From the NCBI GenBank assembly GCA_964600075.1, contig CAZRIE010000034.1, positions 1 to 37,579 on the forward strand: 37,579 nt of DNA, in the 5' to 3' direction. Positions 8,533 through 16,720 of the stretch are shown piece by piece. Under the pieces are notes generated by a model that saw only the letters and a list, made by a program, of their open reading frames with translations, made no database searches and was not told the origin of the DNA. Position 1 is the first letter of the stretch, and every line of letters begins with the position of its first letter. The DNA is from CAZRIE01 sp964600075 (GTDB lineage: Bacteria > Bacteroidota > Bacteroidia > Flavobacteriales > Flavobacteriaceae). A program made the position numbers and the translations under genes.

Positions 8533-9760
8533 TAGGATATATACTTTAGTTCTTATCATTTTCTGCTGCTTGGCAGAGAACCCACTCTTTGCGCAGGCCG
8601 ATGAGCAGGAAGCCTTGGAGGCCAAACGAGAACAGTTGCAAAAGGAAATCGAGCAGATCAATCACTTGTTGTTCGCCCAGAAGGAAGAACGCGGCAATGT
8701 TTTGGACCAAATGGAAGCACTTGAGAACAAGATTAGGGTGCGTGAACAATTGATCAATGTGACGAATAAGCAATCGAATCTGCTCAATCGAAAAATTAAC
8801 TCGAATATCAACGCTATTTCAGATTTGAAATCAGAGTTGACCGCTTTGAAAGAAGACTATGCGACGATGATCCAAAAAGGATATCAGAGCAAAATACAGC
8901 AAAGCAAGTTGATGTTCTTGTTGTCTTCCGATAATTTCTTTCAAGCGTTTAAGCGTATGCAGTACATTAAACAATACACCGACTTTCGTAGGCAACAAGG
9001 GGAAAAGATCGTTGTCAAGACAGATGAACTGACGGAACTGAACATAGACCTGACCGATCAGCGCAAGGAAAAGGAAAGGTTGATCGCGGCAAATCGGAGC
9101 GCAAAGAAAGAGATGACGACCGAGAAAAACACACAACAAAAGCTCTTAGGGTCTATTCGTAAAAACGAAACAAAATATGCATCGCAAATTCGCGACAAAC
9201 AGAATCAGGCCAAACGTATAGACCAAGATATAGAGCGTCTTATACGTGAAGCCATTGCTACCGCGAATAAAGCAAATGAAGAGGCGGGTAAGAAAAGTGA
9301 TGACCCCAGTAAATTTTTGTTGACCCCCGAAGCCGCTATCGTAGCGAACAGTTTTACGGCCAATAAGGGCAGACTTATTTGGCCCGTAGAAAAAGGATTC
9401 AAGAGCCAAGGTTTCGGGGTCTATAGTGATGCTATTTATCCTGGGATCAAGCACCAGAGTAACGGAGTAATCATAACGACCGATGCGGGAGCCAAGGCCA
9501 GGGCTATTTTTAGGGGAGAGGTCATCGCTATTCTTTCCATTCCTGGAGGGAACAAGGCGGTACAGCTGAAGCATGGCAACTTTATCAGCACCTACTATAA
9601 CCTTTCTACCCTTTATGTCAAAAAAGGGGATAGGGTAGATGCAAAAGCGGAATTAGGAGATATTTATACCAATCGGTCTAACGGTCGGACACGCTTAAAG
9701 TTTTACCTGCATCAGAATACGTCAAAATTAAATCCTGAGGAATGGGTGTATCAGTTGTGA
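8519..9760 (+). CDS. EnvC-like murein hydrolase activator, degenerate LytM/M23 domain
   Basis: Predicted periplasmic protein that would activate cell-wall amidases at division. It has 413 residues: signal peptide to about residue 25 (...NPLFAQ), a long charged coiled coil (about 27-250), then a LytM/M23 domain beginning GRLIWPVEKG. Known active M23 enzymes have HxxxD and HxH zinc ligands; here the corresponding places read H-Q-S-N-G and R-L-K-F-Y-L, so the metal site is lost. That is the state of EnvC-type regulators rather than hydrolases. The start overlaps the DUF4292 stop by 14 bases. ATG codons at 8519 and 8522 are both possible. Confidence 0.88.
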   Translation: MMRVSRIYTLVLIIFCCLAENPLFAQADEQEALEAKREQLQKEIEQINHLLFAQKEERGNVLDQMEALENKIRVREQLINVTNKQSNLLNRKINSNINAISDLKSELTALKEDYATMIQKGYQSKIQQSKLMFLLSSDNFFQAFKRMQYIKQYTDFRRQQGEKIVVKTDELTELNIDLTDQRKEKERLIAANRSAKKEMTTEKNTQQKLLGSIRKNETKYASQIRDKQNQAKRIDQDIERLIREAIATANKANEEAGKKSDDPSKFLLTPEAAIVANSFTANKGRLIWPVEKGFKSQGFGVYSDAIYPGIKHQSNGVIITTDAGAKARAIFRGEVIAILSIPGGNKAVQLKHGNFISTYYNLSTLYVKKGDRVDAKAELGDIYTNRSNGRTRLKFYLHQNTSKLNPEEWVYQL

Positions 9761-9938
9761 AAGGTTAGAGACTTGAACCAAGCGCCAAGAAACAAGACTA
9801 AAAACTGGTTTCAGGCTTCTATTGTTTTTGCTTCCAAAGCATAAAAAATCTGGTCTTGGCTTTTGTTTCTAAGGCCTGTCTCTCCGGCAGCTATGCATAG
9901 TGGTCGTGCATCTTTTTGGCTTTGTATAAAATAATAAT

Positions 9939-10775
9939 ATGAGAACAATTACAGACATCAAGGGCGCCTTTAAACTCCATAATAATGTTGAGATGCCTTA
10001 TCTAGGTCTCGGCACCTATCAGGCAGATAGCGAGCAAGAAGTAGTAGATGCTATCAAATATGCACTAGAAATCGGATATCGTCATATTGACACGGCTTCC
10101 ATCTATAAAAATGAAGAAGGCGTAGGTCGTGGTATTTCGGAAAGCCCTGTCGCGAGAAATGAGCTATTTGTAGTCAGTAAGGTCTGGAATACCGATCAAG
10201 GCTACGAAAGTACCTTAAAGGCTTTTGAAGCTAGTTTAAAACGCCTGAATTTAGATTATCTCGACCTCTACCTCATTCATTGGCCAGTTGCTGGGAAGTA
10301 CAAGGATACTTGGCGAGCTTTGGAAAAATTATACAAAGAGAAACGCATTCGTGCCATTGGGGTAAGCAATTTTATGCACCACCACTTGGAAGATTTGCTG
10401 GAGACGGCCGAAATTGTACCTATGGTGAATCAAATGGAGTTCCACCCCTATTTGGTACAACAAGGTTTGATCGATTTTTGCCATTCAAAAGGAATTCAGT
10501 ACGAAGCATGGTCGCCTTTTATGCAGGGGAAACTCTTTGAACTGGATTTTTGTGATGCTTTGGCAGAAAAATACAATAAATCGAAAGCTCAAATCATTCT
10601 TCGATGGAACTTACAAAAAGGGGTAGTCACTATTCCCAAGTCGGTTCATGAAAAACGGATATGGTCAAATGCCGCTGTATTTGATTTTGAACTTTCTAAA
10701 GAAGATATGGACTATTTAGATAGTTTAGAGAGGGGCAAACGTAGTGGTCCTGATCCGGATAGTTTTGCTTTTTAA
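9939..10775 (+). CDS. Aldo/keto reductase
   Basis: NAD(P)H-dependent oxidoreductase reducing aldehydes or ketones; cytoplasmic. The 278-residue length is normal for bacterial AKR5-like members. The full catalytic tetrad is present: D51 and Y56 (HIDTASIYKNE), K81 (VVSKVWN) and H114 (YLIHWP). The cofactor-binding elements AIGVSNF and IPKSV are also seen. The 178-base upstream spacer has no gene, only oligo-word repeats. The stop codon overlaps the stop of the converging thioesterase by four bases. Substrate not predictable; 2,5-diketo-gluconate reductase-like annotations are common for this subgroup but unproven. Confidence 0.92.
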   Translation: MRTITDIKGAFKLHNNVEMPYLGLGTYQADSEQEVVDAIKYALEIGYRHIDTASIYKNEEGVGRGISESPVARNELFVVSKVWNTDQGYESTLKAFEASLKRLNLDYLDLYLIHWPVAGKYKDTWRALEKLYKEKRIRAIGVSNFMHHHLEDLLETAEIVPMVNQMEFHPYLVQQGLIDFCHSKGIQYEAWSPFMQGKLFELDFCDALAEKYNKSKAQIILRWNLQKGVVTIPKSVHEKRIWSNAAVFDFELSKEDMDYLDSLERGKRSGPDPDSFAF

Positions 10776-11287
10776 GCTCCCATAAAAAGCGCCCGTAACT
10801 CCGTAGCCTCGTTCGGCTTCATCTTGCCGGCCAACACCAAGCTCAACTGTTTTCTCCGTAATGCGGCTTCAAAACGTTCTTTCTCAAGATCGGTTTCTGG
10901 CTCAAGTGCAGGTACATCGGTAGGTCTTCCAGTCTCGTCTACGGCTACAAAGGTAAAGATGGCCTCGTTCGCCTTTGACCGTTCGCCGCTGAACCGGTCT
11001 TCCATCCATACATCAATATAGACTTCCATCGAAGTTTTGAAAGCGCGTGAAACGGCGGCTTCCACGGTCAAAACACTACCTACAGGCACCGACTGGTTAA
11101 AGGCCACGTGATTTACCGATGCAGTAACGGTAATTCGTCTGCTATGTCGACGTGCTGCAATACTTGCGGCACGGTCCATACGGGCCAAAAGTTCACCTCC
11201 AAAAAGATTGTTTAACGGATTGGTCTCACTAGGAAGTACCATATCGGTCATCGTAGTTCTAGAATCACTGGGATTTTTGGCCTGCAT
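10772..11287 (-). CDS. Acyl-CoA thioesterase, hotdog fold
   Basis: Hydrolyses acyl-CoA to free acid and CoA; cytoplasmic. It has 171 residues, one hotdog domain of the YciA/BACH-like family. The signature N-P-L-N-N-L-F-G-G-E-L-L-A-R-M-D lies at about residues 23-38 and includes the usual catalytic Asp at its end. A-S-V-N-H-V-A-F and the beta-strand V-L-T-V-E-A follow. It converges with the aldo/keto reductase, sharing a TTAA stop overlap. A -7-like box sits just upstream. Chain-length preference cannot be read from sequence. Confidence 0.9.
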   Translation of the reverse strand: MQAKNPSDSRTTMTDMVLPSETNPLNNLFGGELLARMDRAASIAARRHSRRITVTASVNHVAFNQSVPVGSVLTVEAAVSRAFKTSMEVYIDVWMEDRFSGERSKANEAIFTFVAVDETGRPTDVPALEPETDLEKERFEAALRRKQLSLVLAGKMKPNEATELRALFMGA

Positions 11288-11302
11288 ACATCAAATTTTG
11301 TG

Positions 11303-11310
11303 CAAAGATA
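11303..11310 (-). promoter_or_regulatory. Possible -7 box for the thioesterase gene
   Basis: On the minus strand TATCTTTG matches TAnnTTTG, 16 bases upstream of the ATG. No TTG at the ideal -33 distance. Support is position plus one box. Confidence 0.4.
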
Positions 11311-11506
11311 CGATGCCTATGAGGAAAAGGAGAAAAGACCGTGTAGCTTCTAGAACTTGCACGCTAAACTTTTTGATAATGGATTTCTGTGGGTTAACTG
11401 ATGGTGAAGACAAGCGTATAAGTTGAAGGGGTTTAGTTTTTTTGTCTCCCGTCTCCGACCTAAGAATTTTTTCTGATTGGAGTTTTGAATTTCTGCTTCG
11501 TACTTT

Positions 11507-12466
11507 TTACCTCACCGACTTCAACCAGGCATCTTTCTGTGAAAGTTTGATTTCACGGAGGGCTACTAGGGCCTTGTCGGCATCAGTAAAGCTATCGTAT
11601 GCAACGAGATAGAGTCCGAACGGATTTGTGCCAATATAAGAGGGGTTATAACCGCGACTTTCTAATTGTCGTATTTTTTTATCGGCATTGTTACGGTACT
11701 GAAAGGCACCCGCAATAATATGATGTATTTTTTGGCCTACCTTTTTGGTTACGGCTTTCTTGGAAGTTTTTAAGGTAATCGTAGGCAGCTTTAAAGGATC
11801 GGTATCGAAAAAAGTAGCTTCTTGAATGCGTTTTGAAACTTGCTCTTGAGCATCTTCGCGCGCTAGTTGCTGATTATTTTGATTGGCCATGTAGTATTGG
11901 TATCCTGCAAAACCTGTTGTAAGCGCGAGTAAAACAACAGCGGCATATTTCAAGTAGGGCCCCAGTATCAGGGTTTCCTTTTTTTCGGGCGTAAAAGTGA
12001 ACGGAATCTTTTCTTCGAGCTCGGCCACTTCGGTTTTTAACACTTCCCGCGTTACCGGAGCGGAAACAAAGGAAGACATTCCGAAGGAAGAGGTTAAATA
12101 GTTTACGCTTCCCGAAGGCTGAAACTGTATTTTGCCTTCTGTACCCGACCAAAGCGATCCGATATCAATAAATTTAAGGTGCTCTCCCTTTTCTAAACGA
12201 GATTTCCAATCGATTACCTCTTCGTTCACTTGCTTCAGCATTTCCTCAAAAGAAACTTTTTTGGCCTCGGCAACATAGGAAACCAACAAGCCATCATTTG
12301 AAACCAATTGCTGATTGAACGAAACGGTTTTTATCGGAGGGTAAAAAGTATGGGTGCTTTCATGGATAACTGCCGACTTTTGCTGGGTCAAAAAAGCCCC
12401 GAATCCAGGTACGACCACACAATTGTAGCGGTACAGTAAATCTTTGATATAGTGTTCTAATCCCAT
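11507..12466 (-). CDS. HU-CCDC81-domain and SPOR-domain membrane protein
   Basis: A 319-residue protein. Residues about 1-60 (L-L-Y-R-Y-N-C-V-V-V-P-G-F-G-A-F-L) and 65-130 look like the two HU-like domains of the bacterial HU-CCDC81 family. A single transmembrane helix follows at about residues 175-192 (Y-A-A-V-V-L-L-A-L-T-T-G-F-A-G). The C-terminus (about 245-319, IHHIIAGAFQYRNNADKKI onwards) is a SPOR domain, a fold known to bind denuded peptidoglycan at division sites. The order suggests cytoplasmic HU-like part, membrane, periplasmic SPOR, linking the cell interior to septal wall. It is divergent from dprA with a 105-base shared spacer. Confidence 0.87.
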   Translation of the reverse strand: MGLEHYIKDLLYRYNCVVVPGFGAFLTQQKSAVIHESTHTFYPPIKTVSFNQQLVSNDGLLVSYVAEAKKVSFEEMLKQVNEEVIDWKSRLEKGEHLKFIDIGSLWSGTEGKIQFQPSGSVNYLTSSFGMSSFVSAPVTREVLKTEVAELEEKIPFTFTPEKKETLILGPYLKYAAVVLLALTTGFAGYQYYMANQNNQQLAREDAQEQVSKRIQEATFFDTDPLKLPTITLKTSKKAVTKKVGQKIHHIIAGAFQYRNNADKKIRQLESRGYNPSYIGTNPFGLYLVAYDSFTDADKALVALREIKLSQKDAWLKSVR

Positions 12467-12551
12467 CCATCACAAATTTTATAAAAAATAGAGCACTAAA
12501 ACAGGTATGGTGTAACTTTTTATTAACATTATATTTTATGTATTTTGTGGA

Positions 12552-12559
12552 TAACTTTG
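12552..12559 (+). promoter_or_regulatory. Possible -7 box for dprA
   Basis: TAACTTTG fits TAnnTTTG and lies 12 bases before the dprA ATG, which would give a very short leader. No good -33 TTG at 19-base spacing; tentative. Confidence 0.3.
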
Positions 12560-12571
12560 ATTCAAAGATAA

Positions 12572-13675
12572 ATGACTGCAAATGAATTGCTTGCGGTATT
12601 GCGACTGCAAAACATTCCCAATATCGGCGATGTAACGGCTAAAAAACTCGTTGCGCATTGCGGAAGCCCGGAAGCTATTTTTAGTGATAGAAAGTCACAA
12701 TTACTGAAAATCGACGGTATTGGCACCTATACGCTTCAAGGGCTACACGATAGCGAACATCGAGAAGCGGCCGAAGCGGAGTGCGAATTCATTCAAAAGA
12801 ACGATATCGGTTTTTCCTATTTTATGGATAACGACTATCCTACTTATCTAAAACACTGTATCGATAGTCCCGTTCTTCTTTTTAAAATGGGTAACATCGA
12901 TTTGCAGGGCCGTAAGATCATCAGTGTGGTAGGTACGCGCAATATCACCAGTTATGGAATGGCCTTTTACGAAAAATTTATTGAAGATATCGCACCCTTT
13001 AACCCCATTATCGTAAGCGGATTCGCTTATGGTGTTGATATTGCGATACAAAAAGCGGCCGTAAAGCACGGCTTACAGACTATCGGTTGTTTGGCACACG
13101 GACTCAACCAAATCTACCCGAAAGTACATGCCAAATACGTCAATGATGTGGAGGAAAACGGAGGGTTTTTCACGGAGTTTTGGAGTAGCAGCAATCCCGA
13201 TCGGGAGAATTTTCTAAAACGCAACCGGATTATTGCCGGTATGAGCGAAGCGACGGTAGTTGTAGAATCCGCTGAAAAAGGAGGTAGTCTGGTTACCGCA
13301 GACATTGCTAATAGCTACAATCGCGATGTTTTTGCCGTACCGGGACGAGCCCAGGATAAATACAGTACCGGGTGCAACAACTTGATCAAACAGCAAAAGG
13401 CGCATATGCTCACCTCTGCGGCCGATTTGGTGTATCTGTTGGATTGGAATGTCGAAGAAAAGGAAACCAAAACAGTTCAAAAACAACTTTTTGTAGAACT
13501 GGATACTACCGAACAATCTATTTATTCCTATTTGCAGAAAAATGGAAAGCAATTATTGGATAGTATCGCCTTGCAATGCCAATTACCTATTTTCAAGGTG
13601 TCATCGACTCTTTTGAATATGGAAATGAAAGGAGTGATTCGGCCGTTACCCGGGAAACTGTTTGAGGCGATATGA
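12572..13675 (+). CDS. dprA: DNA-processing protein DprA
   Basis: Binds incoming single-stranded DNA and loads RecA during natural transformation; widespread also in bacteria not known to be competent. At 367 residues it has an N-terminal helix-hairpin-helix/SAM-like part (IPNIGDVTAKKLVAHCG). The Rossmann-like DprA core then shows VVGTRNITSYG, VSGFAYGVDIAIQ and NRIIAGMSEATVVVE, with the G-G-S-L-V-T-A loop. A C-terminal winged helix starts at about residue 305. All conserved elements look intact. It stands alone, divergent from the HU/SPOR gene. Confidence 0.96.
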   Translation: MTANELLAVLRLQNIPNIGDVTAKKLVAHCGSPEAIFSDRKSQLLKIDGIGTYTLQGLHDSEHREAAEAECEFIQKNDIGFSYFMDNDYPTYLKHCIDSPVLLFKMGNIDLQGRKIISVVGTRNITSYGMAFYEKFIEDIAPFNPIIVSGFAYGVDIAIQKAAVKHGLQTIGCLAHGLNQIYPKVHAKYVNDVEENGGFFTEFWSSSNPDRENFLKRNRIIAGMSEATVVVESAEKGGSLVTADIANSYNRDVFAVPGRAQDKYSTGCNNLIKQQKAHMLTSAADLVYLLDWNVEEKETKTVQKQLFVELDTTEQSIYSYLQKNGKQLLDSIALQCQLPIFKVSSTLLNMEMKGVIRPLPGKLFEAI

Positions 13676-13697
13676 ATAAATACATTTTTTTTGCTCT

Positions 13698-13711
13698 CCC
13701 GCGAAGGCGGG
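13698..13711. repeat. CCCGCGAAGGCGGG palindrome
   Basis: Five-base GC arms CCCGC and GCGGG around GAAG, 23 bases after the dprA stop. It is a compact hairpin preceded by a T-run on its left side, so it would work better as a terminator on the minus strand. It may also be one of the dispersed GC-rich intergenic words of this genome. Confidence 0.5.
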
Positions 13712-13726
13712 AATCTCTATCTAACT

Positions 13727-13804
13727 GCAAAGTTCGCAAAGGAAGGCACAAAGTACACTAAGAAATTATGTTCCTCTACCCTTGGCCCTTTGCGAAAACT
13801 TTGC
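13727..13804. repeat. Long inverted repeat (GCAAAGTTCGCAAAGG family)
   Basis: The left arm GCAAAGTTCGCAAAGG (13727-13742) is matched in inverse orientation by CCTTTGCGAAAACTTTGC (13787-13804), with a two-base insertion. The 44 bases between hold no gene. Such TTTGCG/CTTTGC elements are a familiar type of intergenic repeat in Bacteroidota (recognised, not searched). No coding potential. Confidence 0.6.
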
Positions 13805-13913
13805 ATCCCTTACGGTTAAGAAAAGCATTCGATTGGTTTGGTGAAGGTTTTTACAAACTAATCGGTCTGTTGAACTTCCGTTTATCGATGCCACGAAGCA
13901 AATAGCGTACTTA

Positions 13914-13995
13914 ATCGATGAAATACACCTTATAATCCATTGATTTTCCAGAAAGCAAATGGTGCAAAGGAAATGAAACTGACCGGGGAGTCGGT
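13914..13995. repeat. Spacer block shared with 17007-17088
   Basis: ATCGATGAAATACA (13914-13927) recurs exactly at 17007-17020. A hairpin begins exactly 64 bases after the start of each copy: ACTGAC/GTCGGT at 13978-13995 here, and ACCGACC/GGTCGGT at 17071-17088 there. The bases between have drifted. This looks like a duplicated spacer belonging to the neighbouring paralogue array. One frame (from about 13868) reads RSVELPFIDATKQIAYLIDE before a stop, so a decayed coding origin is possible. Confidence 0.45.
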
Positions 13996-14068
13996 TTTCA
14001 TATTTCCGCTATTTTACCGGTAGAGCAGAATATTTATGTCAAGTAGAAATGATTCAGGAACGATTTCG

Positions 14069-14227
14069 ATGGAACAATTCACCAACATCAGAGCGCTGTA
14101 CATACCTTTTCAACCGAAGGTTAACCAATCGGGGCAGTATGTGATTTATCGTGAGATTGCTCCCGATGAAATACTACAAAATACAATAGTTGACTTATTG
14201 GCTGGTTTCTACCTCAAACCGTTCTAG
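14069..14227 (+). pseudogene. Truncated N-terminus of an AraC-type regulator
   Basis: A short open frame (MEQFTNIRALYIPFQPKV..., then YVIYREIAPDEILQ) resembles the first ~45 residues of AraC-family regulators whose N-terminal domain starts Y-R-E-I-x-P-D-x-x-L-x (DUF6597-like). The expected next residues (C-Y-W-x-L) are absent. The frame instead runs into the antisense of the 3' end of the first plug gene and stops at 14227. No helix-turn-helix part is present nearby. I read it as a regulator cut off where the paralogue array begins. The family match is from memory of the motif and is moderate. Confidence 0.4.
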
Positions 14228-16720
14228 GGTATGAAACGGTCTACCATCATCCGTAATTCCTTCTATTTTAATATGATAGGCACCTAAATTGTCGCCGGCA
14301 AAAAAATCTATTTTCGATTCCCCATTTTGATCAAGCTGTAAATTTGGCTCCCAGTAGAGCGTGGTCCTATAGTCTTCGCGGCGGTGTTCCGGTTTGGGTA
14401 CAGCGTAGTCAGGGCTATAGAATTCCCTTACTTTGGAAAATCCATTGATTTTAAAATTATTGAAATTTGGGTATTTTTCCGGGCTACCGTTGTTAAGATT
14501 TAATTTGTTGGCATTGAACGGGCCAACATGGGTGTAAACGGAAATTACGCCACTTGCTCCTCTTACTCCATAAACAGCTGCATTGGCTCCTCTTAAAACA
14601 TCTATGAAGGCAATTTCAACGCCCATTAGGGTGTTGGCTGTTCTAATATCTGTAATAATGCCATTAATTAAAAAAAGAGGTGTACCACCTAATGGTTTGT
14701 GACGCGTAATTATAGCCATTTGATTGGGGTAAGTTCCATAAACTTGGACACCGGGAGCACCCATTAAAAGGTCAAAAACGCTGAGCGCTTCTGAGCCTGT
14801 TATGGAGTCGGGAAAAATACGACTGCTTGGATCACCATACAATGTAATGCTCCTAATTTCATTATCAACAATTTGTTTCCGAGTCTTCTTTTTTGCAGTT
14901 ACTGTTGTGCCTTCCAACTGTGTTACCTTAGGGTCGTATTTAAAATCGGTCATCTTTTTTTTGTACACCGATGTAAGATATGCCTCGTCAACTTTCAATT
15001 GAAGTGTAGTGCCCCCGGAAATGATTTTTTTTCTGATAGGCGTATTTGTGATGGGAGAATCTATATAAATGGCCAGCTCATTGTCCCGTTTCTTTTTTGA
15101 TTCGATTATCGGGTCGGCCTTCAGATGTACTTCTACGGAATCCTTTAGGACAAATGGCCCAAAACTAAAATGGCCCTGGGCATTCGTCATTTTAAAATCT
15201 TGGAAAACGCTCTTCCCAAGAATGCTCAATTTCACCTTACTTTTTTTAGGTTGATATTGGTTGTGGAAGGAAGTGGTTCTGCCGTTTATCATAATACCGA
15301 CTTCCGGTTCAAGGGGCTTTTTCTTGCTCAGGTTATCAAGATACATATCCTTCCAAACAAAACGACGCCATCCATGGGTCAGTAACAAGGCATCGCGTAA
15401 ATAAGGGGCGGATTTATTGTAAGGATAGAAAAAGAAGTCGGCGTCAGGTATCGTACCGCCGATATCCGAGTTAAGCAACAACCAACTTTTAATATTTGAC
15501 GTTTGCGGTTGCGAGGTACTGTTTTCCGAAACGACGCTTACGCCTATAGTGCCCAAAACGGGATTCCCCTTTGTATCTTTACCGGTTATTTTTAAGCTGA
15601 CCATGTCCCTTTTTGAATATGCTACGGACGAGGTCTTGCCCGAAACAACAATATCATTTTCAGGATGGTCCACAAATACGAGCCGTTCACACAAAGGTTC
15701 TCCGTTTTCGGTAAAAACGGTAAAATGGGCAATACCATCGGATAAATCTTTTGGGGAAAATTTAATCGAATAGGTGCTATTGGCCGAGTTTATTTTCCGT
15801 TTAATGAAGGAACGGCCTCGAAGATGCCCTAATAACCAAGTTCCCTTTAAACCTTTTTCAAAATTGGTGGCTACTTTGATAATTATATGGGTATCATGAT
15901 TAACGACATTGAGCGTATACCCCTTTGCCATTGGCACGGGCATAGCATATTTATTTTCCTTACCATCGATTACAATACGCGCAAAATAGGTTTTCCCGTT
16001 TTCCGGGGTATAATTAAGTTTTCCCAAGCCGAAGTCAAAAGTTTTGAAAACGACTACTAAATTATCTTCCTCGTCTACAATGGTACCCTGCAGGGAAATA
16101 CCTGTTCCATTTTCATCGGTCGCTTTTATCCCAACGATACTTGTTATCCCATTGACCAAATGCCCTCCTTCGGGAAAGAATCGAAGATTTGGGCGGCCTA
16201 TTTTTTTAGGATTGAGCTCTTGAAGTTTGTTCTTGTTGAAAGTTTCCAAAGTACTATTCTCTCGAACGTCTAATGCTACGACCGATATTTTTTTCTCATG
16301 GAATACAGGTTTTTCATCGTTCAGCATATATTGAGTGTACACCCGTAAAGCGTATATGCCCTGTTCCATTCTTTCAGGGAGCTTGACTTCACCTGCTGTG
16401 GCTGTTTGTTTTACATAAAGTTTTCGTTGGGCAATGATACTATCGGTAGCGCTCACGAGCTCTACGTATAGTACGTTGCTTTTATAACTTTTGGTATGGG
16501 TTATCCCATTTAGAAGGTAGGCCTTGAACCAAATGGTCTCGCCGTTGGTATAAAAATCCTTATCTGTTTGAACATAGGTTTTTTCCGGACTTTCATCGGA
16601 AACGTATGCGGTCAACTTACCAACGATATTTTCAAAAGTAGCGTTTTGCTGCGCGGCAGCTGATTGCAAAAAAAATAGAAATAACAAAAGTAAACCGTAT
16701 GTGCTAAAACGCTTTCTCAT
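14195..16720 (-). CDS. MG2-plug protein A: exported macroglobulin-like protein with TonB plug domain
   Basis: Function unknown. From the ATG at 16720 it is 841 residues; an upstream TTG at 16738 is less likely because the signal peptide MRKRFSTYG... begins at 16720. Order: signal peptide to about 24; MG2-like domain about 45-140 (TDKDFYTNGETIWFKAY); motif RFFPEGG near 182; LLTHGWRRFVW near 450; a CnaB-like sandwich (GIMINGRTTS) near 490-560. A TonB-receptor plug lies at about 633-732 (DLLMGAPGVQVYG, LFLINGI, IDVLRGANAAVYG), with no beta-barrel after it. The A2M-like end is YRTTLYWEPNLQLDQNG. It is the most divergent short copy: the L-E-E-V-V-V box before the plug reads L-E-G-T-T-V. It is last in the minus-strand array. 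A T8 run lies in the signal peptide. Confidence 0.85.
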   Translation of the reverse strand: MRKRFSTYGLLLLFLFFLQSAAAQQNATFENIVGKLTAYVSDESPEKTYVQTDKDFYTNGETIWFKAYLLNGITHTKSYKSNVLYVELVSATDSIIAQRKLYVKQTATAGEVKLPERMEQGIYALRVYTQYMLNDEKPVFHEKKISVVALDVRENSTLETFNKNKLQELNPKKIGRPNLRFFPEGGHLVNGITSIVGIKATDENGTGISLQGTIVDEEDNLVVVFKTFDFGLGKLNYTPENGKTYFARIVIDGKENKYAMPVPMAKGYTLNVVNHDTHIIIKVATNFEKGLKGTWLLGHLRGRSFIKRKINSANSTYSIKFSPKDLSDGIAHFTVFTENGEPLCERLVFVDHPENDIVVSGKTSSVAYSKRDMVSLKITGKDTKGNPVLGTIGVSVVSENSTSQPQTSNIKSWLLLNSDIGGTIPDADFFFYPYNKSAPYLRDALLLTHGWRRFVWKDMYLDNLSKKKPLEPEVGIMINGRTTSFHNQYQPKKSKVKLSILGKSVFQDFKMTNAQGHFSFGPFVLKDSVEVHLKADPIIESKKKRDNELAIYIDSPITNTPIRKKIISGGTTLQLKVDEAYLTSVYKKKMTDFKYDPKVTQLEGTTVTAKKKTRKQIVDNEIRSITLYGDPSSRIFPDSITGSEALSVFDLLMGAPGVQVYGTYPNQMAIITRHKPLGGTPLFLINGIITDIRTANTLMGVEIAFIDVLRGANAAVYGVRGASGVISVYTHVGPFNANKLNLNNGSPEKYPNFNNFKINGFSKVREFYSPDYAVPKPEHRREDYRTTLYWEPNLQLDQNGESKIDFFAGDNLGAYHIKIEGITDDGRPFHTLERFEVETSQ

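Noticed and set aside
9761..9938. RNA gene or riboswitch before the aldo/keto reductase
   Set aside because: Only CCAAGAAACAAGAC-like words and their scrambled complements are seen; no known riboswitch core or tRNA shape.
13727..13804. CRISPR or IS end for the inverted repeat
   Set aside because: Only one pair of arms, no regular spacing and no transposase frame nearby; it fits a dispersed intergenic repeat better.
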